Counted from the first letter of the stretch, positions 24,573 to 34,333 are shown. The stretch: 64,000 nucleotides of DNA from Fulvitalea axinellae (GCF_036492835.1 NZ_AP025314.1:1054001-1118000), one strand, 5' to 3'. Notes: generated by a model not told the origin, from the sequence alone. Numbers and translations are program-made.

Positions 24573-25514
24573 ATGAGAAAACAAGCGCCTGTAACAATCC
24601 TTACCGGATATTTGGGAGCCGGAAAGACAACGCTTCTGAACCGCTTGGTGGAAGCCTATCCTGAAAAGAAATTTGCGGTTATAGAAAACGAATTCGGCGA
24701 CGAAGGAATAGACGGAGAATTGGTCAAAGCCGAAAAGGGCGGGCTATATGAGCTGTCGAACGGCTGTGTGTGTTGTGACTTAAGTTCCGATTTGGTTAAG
24801 GCTTTGGGAGACCTGATGCTTAGCGATTTCGAATACGGTCATGTGCTGATAGAGGCCACGGGCGTAGCGGATCCGGCGGGAATCGTCGCGACGGTGAGCA
24901 CCGAAACTCATATCAGCGAATTTTTTAAGATTGACGGAGTGTTGGCTTTGGTGGATGCGGAGGCCTTTGATCTTCAGCTTTTGAACGACCCCGTAGCCGG
25001 TCGCCAAGTGGCTTTCGCCGATTTTGTGCTGATGAATAAGTGTGCGGATGTGCCGGCCGAACGATTGGAAAGCTTAGAAAAAGAACTGAAGGAAATGTCG
25101 CCTGGAGCGGGGCTTCGTCGTACGGATTTTGCCCGTGATGTGGAAGGTTTACTCTCTTTGGGATCCGGGAAATCGAGAAGATTAACCGATTTTCTGACTG
25201 AAAATAGCGGGGGGCACACAAATGCCCGGTCGTTTAGCGTAGTGCTTGATGGTTCTTTTAATCCTACAAAACTGCATTATTGGCTCTCTGGCGTTTTGGC
25301 TTTTAATGATGGACTTTACAGGATTAAAGGCGTTTTGGATTTGGCGGGCAGTGACCGGAAAGCCGTTTTGCAGAGCGTAATGGTGAAATATTCCTTGGTA
25401 GGGGGGGGGATGTGGAAGCCGGAAGAAAAGAAGACCAGCAAAGTGGTGTTTATTGGTCGGGAATTGGATAAGGAAAAACTGGTCGAAGGGTTAAAGAGCT
25501 GTATGAGCGATTGA
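24573..25514 (+). CDS. CobW/G3E family GTPase (metallochaperone type)
   Basis: The 313-residue protein has Walker A G12-Y-L-G-A-G-K-T, the E-N-E-F-G switch segment, the metal-binding C65-V-C-C68 motif of the COG0523 subgroup, I-E-A-T-G-V-A-D-P, and the nucleotide-base motif N-K-C-A (variant of NKxD). A CobW C-terminal domain covers residues ~220-310. Members deliver zinc, cobalt or other metals to client enzymes. No Zur box or cobalamin gene is adjacent. The next gene encodes a likely zinc peptidase 82 bp downstream, which makes zinc a plausible but unproven cargo. Confidence 0.9.
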   Translation: MRKQAPVTILTGYLGAGKTTLLNRLVEAYPEKKFAVIENEFGDEGIDGELVKAEKGGLYELSNGCVCCDLSSDLVKALGDLMLSDFEYGHVLIEATGVADPAGIVATVSTETHISEFFKIDGVLALVDAEAFDLQLLNDPVAGRQVAFADFVLMNKCADVPAERLESLEKELKEMSPGAGLRRTDFARDVEGLLSLGSGKSRRLTDFLTENSGGHTNARSFSVVLDGSFNPTKLHYWLSGVLAFNDGLYRIKGVLDLAGSDRKAVLQSVMVKYSLVGGGMWKPEEKKTSKVVFIGRELDKEKLVEGLKSCMSD

Positions 25515-25596
25515 AACAGTTCGTGTTAATTTGCAATCCCTTTGCTTTATTGTTAATTTCTAAAGGAAAGTTCAATTTCACATAAACGAAATTCAT

Positions 25597-27321
25597 ATGA
25601 AGTTTTTGGGATTACCGGTGGCTATAGCGATCGCCTTGATTTTTTCCTCTTGTGGCGGTTCGGGAGGCCAGAAGAAGTCCGATGGGCCTAAACACGGGGG
25701 CAGTGTAGAGGCGTATGTAAACTCGATGCAGACAAGGCTGTCGCAGTACGAAACAGTGAAACTTACGGCGGATGTGTCCGGCCTTTCGCAGAATCAGCAA
25801 GAAGCTTTGCGGTTGATGATTCAGGCCGCGGATATTATGGACAACTTGTTTTGGTACGAGGCGTACGGGAACAAAGGGAAGCTTCTGGACTCGCTATTCT
25901 GGATTGAGTCAGACAAGAAAGGGACGAGTCTGGATCTTCACGAGGAGGTTTTTCCTTTGGTAAAGCGTTACATCAAAATCAATTACGGTCCTTGGGACCG
26001 TCTGGACGGAAACGCTTCTTTCGTAAAGCATATCGGCGCAAAGCCTAAAGGGGCCAATTTTTATCCCAAGGATATGACGAAAAAGGAATTTGAGGCTTGG
26101 GACAATCCGGAAAAGACATCGGCTTATACTTTTGTACGAAGAGACGAAAACGGCAAGCTGAAAACCATTCCTTACAGGGAGAAATTCGGAAGGCAAGTCA
26201 AGCGTGCGGCCGAATTGTTGAGGCAGGCTTCGGGGTTGGTGGAAAGCAAAGCCTTCGGCGAATACCTGAAGATGCGCGCCGACGCTTTATTGACCGACGA
26301 TTATCAACCGAGCGATTTGGCTTGGATGGACGTAAAGGATAACCAACTGGAATTGGTGATCGGGCCGATTGAGAATTACGAAGACCAGCTTTACGGTTAC
26401 AAGTCCGCTCACGAGGCTTTTGTGCTGATCAAAGATATGGAATGGAGCAAGCGCCTGGATCGATACGCCAAGTTCTTGCCGGAGCTTCAGGCAGGGTTGC
26501 CCGTTGAGGAAAAATACAAAAAAGAAGTGCCGGGAACGGATTCTGACCTTGGCGCTTACGACGCCGTATATTATGCCGGAGATTGTAACGCCGGAAGTAA
26601 AACCATCGCAATCAACCTGCCTAATGACGAAGAGGTTCAGAAAAGAAAGGGAACCCGGAGGCTTCAGCTGAAAAACGTTATGCGTTTTAAGTTTGACAAG
26701 ATAATGGTTCCGATTTCGAACGCCTTGTTAGTGGAAAGCCAGCGTAAATACGTGACCTTTGACGCCTTTTTTGCCAATACGATGTTCCACGAAGTGGCGC
26801 ACGGGCTTGGAATCAAAAACGTTTTGGGCAAAGACATTACCGTTCGCGCGGCCTTGAAAGATTACGCTTCGTCGATGGAAGAGGGCAAGGCCGATGTGCT
26901 TGGCCTGTATATGGTGACACAGCTTTCGCAAAAAGGAGAGCTTGACGGAGATCTCAAAGAGTTTTATACGACTTTCCTTGCCGGTATTTTCCGCTCGGTT
27001 AGGTTTGGCGCTTCCAGTGCCCATGGCCGTGCGAATATGATCCGTTTTAACTTCTTCAAGGAGCGTGGAGCTTTCACTCAGGACGCTACAGGTCTGTACA
27101 AAGTTGACTACGATAAATTCCGCCAAGCGATGGATGAGCTTTCCGAAAAGATACTCATGTTGCAAGGAAACGGGGACTATGAAGCCGTAAAAGCCTTTGT
27201 GGGCCGTTTGGGTGTAGTGCCTGCCGACCTGGAAAAAGCGTTGGATAAATTACATGATTTCGGAATTCCTAAAGACATTATTTTCGATCAGGGAATAGAT
27301 GTTCTGGGACTAAAGAAGTAA
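25597..27321 (+). CDS. M49-like zinc metallopeptidase lipoprotein (dipeptidyl-peptidase III related)
   Basis: This is a 574-residue protein with a lipoprotein signal (L-I-F-S-S-C). The zinc site is H398-E-V-A-H402-G, with the downstream glutamate in E-E-G-K-A-D-V-L-G (428-429). The overall segment order (Y-Y-A-G-D-C-N-A-G-S-K-T-I-A-I-N-L-P-N-D, F-H-E-V-A-H-G-L-G, E-E-G-K-A-D) matches Bacteroidota M49-related hydrolases. Classical DPP III uses the longer H-E-x-x-G-H; here the site is the ordinary H-E-x-x-H. It is probably anchored in the periplasm or at the outer membrane. Confidence 0.83.
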   Translation: MKFLGLPVAIAIALIFSSCGGSGGQKKSDGPKHGGSVEAYVNSMQTRLSQYETVKLTADVSGLSQNQQEALRLMIQAADIMDNLFWYEAYGNKGKLLDSLFWIESDKKGTSLDLHEEVFPLVKRYIKINYGPWDRLDGNASFVKHIGAKPKGANFYPKDMTKKEFEAWDNPEKTSAYTFVRRDENGKLKTIPYREKFGRQVKRAAELLRQASGLVESKAFGEYLKMRADALLTDDYQPSDLAWMDVKDNQLELVIGPIENYEDQLYGYKSAHEAFVLIKDMEWSKRLDRYAKFLPELQAGLPVEEKYKKEVPGTDSDLGAYDAVYYAGDCNAGSKTIAINLPNDEEVQKRKGTRRLQLKNVMRFKFDKIMVPISNALLVESQRKYVTFDAFFANTMFHEVAHGLGIKNVLGKDITVRAALKDYASSMEEGKADVLGLYMVTQLSQKGELDGDLKEFYTTFLAGIFRSVRFGASSAHGRANMIRFNFFKERGAFTQDATGLYKVDYDKFRQAMDELSEKILMLQGNGDYEAVKAFVGRLGVVPADLEKALDKLHDFGIPKDIIFDQGIDVLGLKK

Positions 27322-27356
27322 TGATTCTAATAGGATTTAGATTTGAAAATATATGA

Positions 27357-27382
27357 GCCGTCGCATATCGACGGCTTTTTTG
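27357..27382 (+). terminator. Terminator of the M49-like gene
   Basis: GCCGTCG (27357-27363) pairs with CGACGGC (27369-27375), followed by a run of seven T. Confidence 0.9.
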
Positions 27383-27445
27383 TTCCTTGATTTTTTCCCA
27401 TATTGTATGACACACAATCAAAATTAACAAAACAACATAGCCTTT

Positions 27446-29002
27446 ATGAATAAGCGAACAGCCCTCGGGCATGAGATCCATGAAGCGAAATCCGCTTTAG
27501 GCCTCGGCGGTGAGCCGTTTGGTGCTTCAACGGGAAAAGACTGGTTTGGGAAGGACGGAGTTCGGATCGATTCGTGGTCGCCTGTCGATGGCGAACTGAT
27601 AGGTTCGGTAAGTTCGGCCACCGCAGAGGATTACGAAAGGGTGATAGGCAAGGCGCAAGAGGCTTTTGCCGAGTGGCGCTTGGTGCCCGCTCCGAAACGC
27701 GGAGAGATAGTTCGCCAAATTGGCGAAGCTTTGCGTGCTCATAAGGAGGATCTGGGTAAGATGGTTTCTTATGAAATGGGGAAATCCTTGCAAGAAGGTC
27801 TCGGCGAGGTTCAGGAAATGATAGATATCGCCGACTTTGCGGTTGGTCTTTCGCGTCAGTTGCATGGCCTTACCATGCATTCCGAAAGGCCGGAGCACAG
27901 GATGTATGAGCAATACCATCCGTTGGGAATTGTCGGAATTATTAGCGCCTTTAACTTTCCGGTGGCCGTTTGGTCTTGGAACTCGTTTTTGGCTTGGGTT
28001 TGCGGAGATGTTTGCGTTTGGAAACCCTCCGAAAAAACGCCGTTGGTCGCTGTGGCTTGCCAACGAATCGTGAGCGAAGTGTTTGAGCGAAATGGAGTGC
28101 CCGAAGGTGTGAGCTGTCTTGTGCAGGGAGATTACGCTGTTGGTGAATTGATGACGAACGACAAGCGGGTTCCTCTGGTATCGGCTACAGGCTCTACCCG
28201 GATGGGGAAAATCGTCGGAGCGGCGGTTGGGGCCCGGTTGGGCAAAAGTTTGTTGGAGTTGGGCGGTAATAACGCCATGATTATAACGCCGAGCGCCGAT
28301 TTGGCCGTTGCGATGACCGCAGGGGTTTTCGGAGCCGTAGGAACGGCTGGCCAGCGTTGCACTTCGACCAGAAGGCTGATCGTGCACGAATCGATCATCG
28401 ATGATGTGAAAGAAAGGTTGGCGAAGGCTTACGGGCAGTTGAAAATTGGGGACCCGTTGGATGAAAATAATCATGTAGGTCCATTGATTGACAAGGATGC
28501 CGTAAACGTGTATCTCGGGGCTTTGTCAAAAGTGAAAGAAGAAGGAGGCGTGGAGGTCGTTTCTGGCGGAGTGTTGGACGGTCCGGGTTTTGAATCCGGT
28601 TGTTACGTTAAGCCTGCGGTTTTTGAAGCTCGAAACGATTTCGAGATAGTACAGACGGAAACGTTCGTCCCATTGCTGTATCTAATTCCTTACAAAACTT
28701 TGGACGAGGCGATTGCGATACAGAACGACGTGCCCCAAGGCCTGAGCTCGACCATAATGACAAATGACCTGCGAGAATCGGAAAAATTCCTTTCGCATGC
28801 GGGGTCGGATTGTGGAATAGCCAATGTGAATATCGGAACCTCGGGAGCCGAGATAGGTGGCGCTTTCGGTGGGGAAAAGGAGACCGGCGGAGGCCGTGAG
28901 TCCGGTTCTGACGCTTGGAAAGTGTATATGAGGCGCCAGACTAACACGATAAATTATGGCACGGCTGTACCTTTGGCCCAAGGGATAAAGTTTGACTTAT
29001 AG
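27446..29002 (+). CDS. ALDH7-like aldehyde dehydrogenase (alpha-aminoadipic semialdehyde dehydrogenase type)
   Basis: The 518-residue protein has the ALDH fold with F-N-F-P-V-A-V-W (substrate/NAD region), E-L-G-G-N-N-A (general-base Glu), G-T-A-G-Q-R-C-T-S-T-R-R (nucleophilic Cys) and E-T-F-V-P. The G-Q-R-C-T-S-T-R-R segment, N-N-A after the Glu motif, and the C-terminal S-G-S-D-A-W-K-x-Y-M-R-R are features I associate with the ALDH7 (antiquitin) group, which oxidises 2-aminoadipate semialdehyde in lysine catabolism. No other lysine-degradation gene is adjacent. It is a single gene with its own promoter region. Confidence 0.88.
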   Translation: MNKRTALGHEIHEAKSALGLGGEPFGASTGKDWFGKDGVRIDSWSPVDGELIGSVSSATAEDYERVIGKAQEAFAEWRLVPAPKRGEIVRQIGEALRAHKEDLGKMVSYEMGKSLQEGLGEVQEMIDIADFAVGLSRQLHGLTMHSERPEHRMYEQYHPLGIVGIISAFNFPVAVWSWNSFLAWVCGDVCVWKPSEKTPLVAVACQRIVSEVFERNGVPEGVSCLVQGDYAVGELMTNDKRVPLVSATGSTRMGKIVGAAVGARLGKSLLELGGNNAMIITPSADLAVAMTAGVFGAVGTAGQRCTSTRRLIVHESIIDDVKERLAKAYGQLKIGDPLDENNHVGPLIDKDAVNVYLGALSKVKEEGGVEVVSGGVLDGPGFESGCYVKPAVFEARNDFEIVQTETFVPLLYLIPYKTLDEAIAIQNDVPQGLSSTIMTNDLRESEKFLSHAGSDCGIANVNIGTSGAEIGGAFGGEKETGGGRESGSDAWKVYMRRQTNTINYGTAVPLAQGIKFDL

Positions 29003-29230
29003 AAATAAATAAAAATGGCGATGCTTGGCGTGTCTGAGCTTCGCCGTTTTTTGCTTTTGGGCCCTCATGGTACATGGGGTTGCGCCTTAACCTTGGATTT
29101 GATTCCTTTGCTTTAAGTGGTGTTGTAGTTTGTGCCGGAGAAGTGAAGCTGTAAGTTTTGGGCGTACGCAGAGTTTGTTGGGGCGTACGACATTTGACCG
29201 GATTTGATTTTTAGCCATAAAGGTAAGAGA

Positions 29231-29641
29231 ATGATAGAGACAAAGTACAAGACCGTCATGTTGATTGACGACAACGAAATTGACAACCTGATCAATCAGA
29301 AGATGATCGAAGCGTCGAACCTTGCGAATCGGATTTACACGCATTCCGGAGCGAAGAGCGCTGTGGAATTCCTGAAAAACATCGAAAAAGTGGATGACGG
29401 AACGGGAGGTATTTTGCCGGATCTTATTTTCCTTGACATCGATATGCCTCTAATGGACGGCTTTCAGTTCTTGGAAGAGTTTGGGAAATTGTCCGAAAAG
29501 ACGCGAGCCCACTGTAAGGTTATTATGCTGACCTCTTCGGTGAATCAGAGGGACATTAAGCAAGCCACGGCCAGCGATCACGTGATGTCTTATATCAACA
29601 AGCCCCTCTCGCAGAGTAATCTGGCGGAACTTTCCGTTTGA
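29231..29641 (+). CDS. Single-domain response regulator
   Basis: ATG at 29231 is preceded by AGGTAAGAGA and gives a 136-residue receiver domain; the upstream TTG at 29204 is less likely. Acidic pocket D13-D14, phosphoacceptor D69 in L-D-I-D-M-P, conserved T/S in M-L-T-S-S and Lys in I-N-K-P are all visible. There is no output domain, so it acts through protein contact, CheY/Spo0F-style. No histidine kinase is adjacent. Confidence 0.9.
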   Translation: MIETKYKTVMLIDDNEIDNLINQKMIEASNLANRIYTHSGAKSAVEFLKNIEKVDDGTGGILPDLIFLDIDMPLMDGFQFLEEFGKLSEKTRAHCKVIMLTSSVNQRDIKQATASDHVMSYINKPLSQSNLAELSV

Positions 29642-29645
29642 TACG

Positions 29646-29677
29646 AAAAAAGCCCTTCTGAACGGAGGGCTTTTTTT
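29646..29677. terminator. Bidirectional terminator between response regulator and 29714-31183
   Basis: AAAAAAGCCCT (29646-29656) pairs with AGGGCTTTTTT (29666-29676); convergent genes share it. Confidence 0.88.
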
Positions 29678-29713
29678 CTTAAACGGTACGGTATTATAGC
29701 TGAAATACTGAAT

Positions 29714-31183
29714 CTAGAGCGTAGGGTGTAGTTCGGGCTTGCTTAGCTTGTCTACGAACGAGTCGTCCATTTTTACAAGCTTCGTCGGAGCGAATACTGT
29801 AGGGGTGTTCTCCGGCATTTTCTCGATCAGGCTTCTGATCTTCATCGCCTTTTGCCTTTTTGAATCGCTGATGGAAATCTTCAGGATTTTCGTAAACATC
29901 AAGATGCGCTCGCAGACGTCTTTTCCCAGAATTCGAATTTGTCTCTGTATACTGTTAACCAATTGGTTGAACAGATCGAAATCATTCATCAGGCAGTACT
30001 GCAAGGCCAGAATGGCTTTTACTTCCAGCAAAGCGTAAGGGGTTTTCTTGAGGCTTACCTCGTTCAGCAGGTTGTTTACCCACTTGGCGGCTTCGTCGTA
30101 ATGCCCAGCGTAGTAGCAACACAGCGCGCGGTAAGTGACGTAGCTGACGAACTTCGGCGTGTCTTCCGTGTCGGGGTCGTAGCCGTCAAAGATATGCTGG
30201 TTTTCGCCGTAAAGATTGGCTTCCGTGCCTGTGCGTAAGGCCCTTTCCAGTTTCGTGATCAAGAACTGCGGAGGGTACGTGAACAAGCTGTAGTTCGAGA
30301 GCAATACGGCGGTGTAGTCGTTTACTTCCTCATAATATTTCTCCGCTTTGCGGTACACTTTGTAGTGATCGTAATATTCCAATTTCAAATATTCGAACAC
30401 CAAACGGAGATGGTAATAGATAGTGTCGAGGTTGTAGGACTCCAGAATGTTGTCAACCTGGGCCAACGTGTCTTCCACGGGCTCCCTGTTGTCTTGGGAG
30501 CTGGAATCCTCGTCCCTTTCAATGAAAAGGCGGTGGAAGATGGATACACAACTATGGTATACGTACAGCCTGTGGGAATCGTACATGCCCAGCAGGTTGT
30601 TCATTTCTTTGACAATGAGGGTGAGCTCAAGCTTTTCGCGGTCGTTGCCGGTAAGGGCGTATTGCCCGTACTTTTTGAAATACTCGGCCAACATGTCCTC
30701 CGCTTTGTCCACTGCCAACATGAAAGCGATATGCTTATTGTATTGCTGGGAATAGTGGAAATAATCCGGAGAGTTTACATGTAATTTTTTGAGCGATTTG
30801 TAAATAATTGTGAGTTCGTTCGAGAGGTCATAGTCGATCAGCTCTTTTTCGAGCTTTTTGATCGTGGCAACGGCAATGGCTTTTTTCTTGGTAAAGATGA
30901 TCTCGATTATGTTCGCTACCTTCTTTATAATGTCCGTGCGAGGGTTCTCCATCTGCTGAAGGAGATATTCCTCGATTTTTTGCTTAAGCCTGGATCGTAA
31001 GGTGTAATAGGCGTTTGTGTTGACGCCCAGTTCCTGCATTATACGATGATCGGACAACTGCCTTTCACGCATTGACTTGAGTAGATATGCCGACTTTTCC
31101 GCATTGCTGTCGATTAACGACTCATATATAGCGTTGAAGTCATTATTCGTCAGCTGTTTGATTATGCTTTTGAGTTTTGCCAT
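29714..31183 (-). CDS. Alpha-helical (TPR-like) protein with N-terminal HTH-like region, unknown function
   Basis: This is a 489-residue cytoplasmic protein. The N-terminal ~75 residues (R-Q-L-S-D-H-R-I-M-Q-E-L-G-V-N-T-N-A-Y-Y-T-L-R-S-R-L) read like a small helix-turn-helix. The rest is all-helical with TPR-like spacing (A-L-C-C-Y-Y-A-G-H-Y-D-E-A-A-K-W, A-L-Q-Y-C-L-M-N-D). I do not recognise a named family. It is divergent from htpG with a 286-bp gap and convergent to the response regulator. A regulatory or scaffold role is possible. Confidence 0.75.
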   Translation of the reverse strand: MAKLKSIIKQLTNNDFNAIYESLIDSNAEKSAYLLKSMRERQLSDHRIMQELGVNTNAYYTLRSRLKQKIEEYLLQQMENPRTDIIKKVANIIEIIFTKKKAIAVATIKKLEKELIDYDLSNELTIIYKSLKKLHVNSPDYFHYSQQYNKHIAFMLAVDKAEDMLAEYFKKYGQYALTGNDREKLELTLIVKEMNNLLGMYDSHRLYVYHSCVSIFHRLFIERDEDSSSQDNREPVEDTLAQVDNILESYNLDTIYYHLRLVFEYLKLEYYDHYKVYRKAEKYYEEVNDYTAVLLSNYSLFTYPPQFLITKLERALRTGTEANLYGENQHIFDGYDPDTEDTPKFVSYVTYRALCCYYAGHYDEAAKWVNNLLNEVSLKKTPYALLEVKAILALQYCLMNDFDLFNQLVNSIQRQIRILGKDVCERILMFTKILKISISDSKRQKAMKIRSLIEKMPENTPTVFAPTKLVKMDDSFVDKLSKPELHPTL

Positions 31184-31469
31184 GTATCACCTCATTTTTT
31201 TCTATTCATAAATTTTACAAAAAAAATAAGGAATCGCAATATTTCTAAAGGAAATTCTACACTCCTTCATGTAATGTTTTTGTAAAAAATTACTTGATAG
31301 CGTATACTGAATATGGGGCAAAAATGACACCGGTTTTTGGAGTCGGTGCTGACGAACTGTCATGATCATGTCAATTTTACCTGTTTTGGCCCGATGGAAC
31401 GGTGTTTGGTCTGCTGAGGGCGGTCGTGTTTACGGCCGGTAGAAACGAATCAAAAAATATTAAATAGAT

Positions 31470-33353
31470 ATGCAAGAGAAAGGTTCCATTTCGATCCATA
31501 CGGAGAATATTTTCCCGATTATCAAGAAGTTTTTGTACTCGGATCATGAGATTTTCCTTCGTGAGATTGTCTCTAACGCCGTTGACGCCACTCAAAAACT
31601 CAAGCAACTGGCCTCTATGGGCGAGTTCAAAGGTGAGCTTGGTGACGTTCGGGTGAAAGTTTCTTTCGATAAGGACGCCAAAACTATCACTATTAGCGAT
31701 GCCGGTATCGGTATGACTGGTGATGAAGTGAAGAAGTATATCAACCAGATCGCTTTTTCTGGCGCCACCGATTTCGTCGAAAAGTATAAGGACGTAACCG
31801 ACAAGGAGCAGATTATCGGTATGTTCGGTTTGGGCTTCTACTCTGCCTTTATGGTGGCTAAGGAAGTTGAGATTGTTACCAAATCGCATCAAGAAGGAAG
31901 CGAAGCCGTAAGATGGGTTTGTGACGGGAGTACTTCATACTCAATCGAAAAATCGGATAAAGAAGGGCGTGGCACCGACGTGATTTTGCACATTGCCGAG
32001 GATTCGGAGGAATTTTTGGAAGAGCACCGCATCTCGCAAATCTTGACGAAGTACTGCAAGTTCCTCCCGATTGAGATTGTTTTCGGTACTAAAGAGGAAA
32101 CGGTAAAAGGCGAGGACGATAAAGAGGAAAAGGTTGTTAAGGACAACGTGATCAACAACCCGACGCCGATTTGGGCCAAGTCTCCTTCGGATTTGAAAGA
32201 TGAGGACTATTTGGCGTTCTACCGCGAGTTGTATCCTATGACAATGGACGAGCCGTTGTTCTGGATCCACTTGAACGTTGACTATCCGTTTAACTTGACG
32301 GGAATTCTCTACTTCCCGAAAGTAAAAGACCAGCTTGATCTTCAGCGCAACAATATCAGCCTTTACTCGCGCCAGGTGTTTATCACTGGCGAGGTGAAGG
32401 ATATCGTTCCTGAGTTCCTGCAGTTGTTGCACGGCGTTATCGATTCTCCGGACATTCCTTTGAACGTGTCGCGTAGTTACTTGCAGTCTGACGCCAACGT
32501 TAAGAAGATCAACAACTATATCTCTAAGAAAGTATCCGAGAAGCTGCAGGGGATTTTCAAGAATGATCGTCCTTCTTTCGAAGAGAAGTGGGAGAGCATC
32601 GGCCTGTTCGTGAAATACGGAATGGTGGCTGACGAGAAATTCTACGACCGCGCTCAGAAATACGCTCTTTTGAAGAATGTTGACGGGAAATGTTCGACAA
32701 TCGAGGAATACAAAGCGCAGGCGGAAGTAAACCAAAAAGATAAAGACGGCAACTTGGTGGTTCTTTACGCCAACGATCCGGCTTTGCAAGACGGTTTTAT
32801 CCAAGCGGCCAAAGCTCGTAGCTATGATGTGGTAGTGATGGACGGCGTTCTCGACAACCATTTCATCAACACTTTGGAGCAGAAGCTTGAGAAGGTTCAG
32901 TTTAAGCGTGTGGACGCCGAGACTGCCGACAAGCTGATCGACAAAGACGAGAAGCTGGAAAGCGTACTTTCGGAAGACGATACGACGAAAGCTAAGGAAA
33001 TCTTCGAAAAAGCGATTGGTGACAGCGCTTACGCGGTGTCTGTGGATCCGTTGGCTACCGACGATCTGCCGCTTTCGATCACCCGTCCCGAGTTTATGCG
33101 CCGTATGCGCGATATGCAGCGCCAAGGCGGTGGCGGTCCTATGGCTTTCATGGGAAGCATGCCTGAGCAGTTTACGGCTACCGTAAACGCCAACCACCCG
33201 TTGGTGACCAAATTGGTGAAAGCCGAGAACGAAGACGAGGCGGTGGCTTTGGCTAAGCAAGCCTTTAATATCGGGTTGCTTTCGCAGAATATGCTTTCGG
33301 GTGCCGATTTGACGGACTTTATCAAGCGCAGTGTGGAGTTGGCCTCTAAGTAA
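31470..33353 (+). CDS. htpG: Hsp90-family molecular chaperone HtpG
   Basis: The 627-residue protein has all three Hsp90 domains. The GHKL ATPase motifs are visible: L-R-E-I-V-S-N-A-V-D-A, D-A-G-I-G-M-T, and Q-I-I-G-M-F-G-L-G-F-Y-S-A-F. The middle domain has N-L-T-G-I-L-Y-F-P and L-Q-R-N-N-I-S-L-Y-S-R-Q-V-F-I, and P-L-N-V-S-R-S-Y-L-Q is conserved. The C-terminal dimerisation region includes H-P-L-V. The length is normal. It is an ATP-dependent cytosolic chaperone. Confidence 0.97.
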   Translation: MQEKGSISIHTENIFPIIKKFLYSDHEIFLREIVSNAVDATQKLKQLASMGEFKGELGDVRVKVSFDKDAKTITISDAGIGMTGDEVKKYINQIAFSGATDFVEKYKDVTDKEQIIGMFGLGFYSAFMVAKEVEIVTKSHQEGSEAVRWVCDGSTSYSIEKSDKEGRGTDVILHIAEDSEEFLEEHRISQILTKYCKFLPIEIVFGTKEETVKGEDDKEEKVVKDNVINNPTPIWAKSPSDLKDEDYLAFYRELYPMTMDEPLFWIHLNVDYPFNLTGILYFPKVKDQLDLQRNNISLYSRQVFITGEVKDIVPEFLQLLHGVIDSPDIPLNVSRSYLQSDANVKKINNYISKKVSEKLQGIFKNDRPSFEEKWESIGLFVKYGMVADEKFYDRAQKYALLKNVDGKCSTIEEYKAQAEVNQKDKDGNLVVLYANDPALQDGFIQAAKARSYDVVVMDGVLDNHFINTLEQKLEKVQFKRVDAETADKLIDKDEKLESVLSEDDTTKAKEIFEKAIGDSAYAVSVDPLATDDLPLSITRPEFMRRMRDMQRQGGGGPMAFMGSMPEQFTATVNANHPLVTKLVKAENEDEAVALAKQAFNIGLLSQNMLSGADLTDFIKRSVELASK

Positions 33354-33385
33354 GAGTAGCCGAACGCCGAAAAATTATAACAGAA

Positions 33386-33417
33386 GCGTTGCCGGTTTTT
33401 CCGGTGGCGCTTTTTTT
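33386..33417 (+). terminator. Terminator of htpG
   Basis: GCGTTGCCGG (33386-33395) pairs along its length, with G-T wobbles, with CCGGTGGCGC (33401-33410), followed by seven T. Confidence 0.85.
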
Positions 33418-33496
33418 GTTGCCGATCCGGGTGTGCGATGGGATTTAAAAGCAGGATTTTATAACTTGTTTCGGTTTTCCAAGACACTTTTCGAGT

Positions 33497-34333
33497 ATGG
33501 TTCTGAGGATTTTATGTGCGACGGCTTTTTGCCTACTGGTGTTTTCCGCTACGGCTTCTTTCGGCCAAGTGGTCGAGGGTATCGATTTGGAGCGTTACGA
33601 GCCCATCACGCTAAAGGTGGGCGCCGACCTTTTGGAAAAGCCCGAGGAAGGGAAGAAAAAGAAGAAGAAGCGGAAGAAAAAGGTTTTTTACGGGCAGAAA
33701 ACCAAACGGAGCTACGTGAAGAAAGGTTTCGGAGCTTCGATGCAATACGAGGAGTTTCACTACCTGAAAGTGCCCGGAGGCGAAGTGGACGCTTATGTGC
33801 CCGATATCTATTGGTTTGATGCCAGACAACGTAAAATCAAGCGTAACAAGAAGGTTGACAAAAACCACGGCTACCTGTTGCACGGCACTTACAAACGCTT
33901 TAAAGGCGACGCTTTAGTCGAAGAGGGTATTTATTTTTATGGAATGAAGCACGGGCGCTGGACCACTCACAGCAAAAAGGGAATCTTGGGCGACAAGCGG
34001 AAGTATTATAAAGGTTGGCCGAAGGAAGCCCGGGTGACGTACTACGACCAAGAGATGAAAAAACTCAAGGAAGTGGTGCCGGTACGCAACAAGGAAGTTA
34101 CAGGCTGGTATTACCGATTTTTTGAGGATGGGAAAGTGGCGATGCAAGGTCGTTACCATCGCGGTAAGCGTTTGGGCCAATGGGTGGAGTATTATCATTC
34201 CGACAGGAAAAGGCGGAAAAGAGTGATTGAATATGATCGTGAAATTTACGGTGAAAAGCGGCCTTTTATAGCCAAAGAATGGGATTCGAACGGCAAAACG
34301 CTTTATACGAGTCCTAAGCTGAAAAAACGCTGA
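33497..34333 (+). CDS. Secreted MORN/YwqK-like repeat protein
   Basis: This is a 278-residue protein with a signal peptide (ends A-S-F-G-Q). A very basic patch, K-K-K-K-K-K-R-K-K-K, lies at ~54-63. The second half has MORN-like repeats in which Gly-x-Trp/Tyr motifs recur: H-G-T-Y-K-R-F, H-G-R-W-T-T-H, T-G-W-Y-Y-R-F-F-E-D-G-K, L-G-Q-W-V-E-Y-Y. Related Bacteroidota proteins are often labelled YwqK-family antitoxin, but no toxin gene is nearby and the signal peptide argues against that role. The function is unknown; it is probably periplasmic or surface. Confidence 0.78.
   Translation: MVLRILCATAFCLLVFSATASFGQVVEGIDLERYEPITLKVGADLLEKPEEGKKKKKKRKKKVFYGQKTKRSYVKKGFGASMQYEEFHYLKVPGGEVDAYVPDIYWFDARQRKIKRNKKVDKNHGYLLHGTYKRFKGDALVEEGIYFYGMKHGRWTTHSKKGILGDKRKYYKGWPKEARVTYYDQEMKKLKEVVPVRNKEVTGWYYRFFEDGKVAMQGRYHRGKRLGQWVEYYHSDRKRRKRVIEYDREIYGEKRPFIAKEWDSNGKTLYTSPKLKKR

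Noticed and set aside
31941..33260. 439-codon minus-strand frame opposite htpG
   Set aside because: Shadow of HtpG, an unmistakable family.
33497..34333. Antitoxin of a toxin-antitoxin pair (YwqK label)
   Set aside because: Signal peptide present and no toxin gene beside it.
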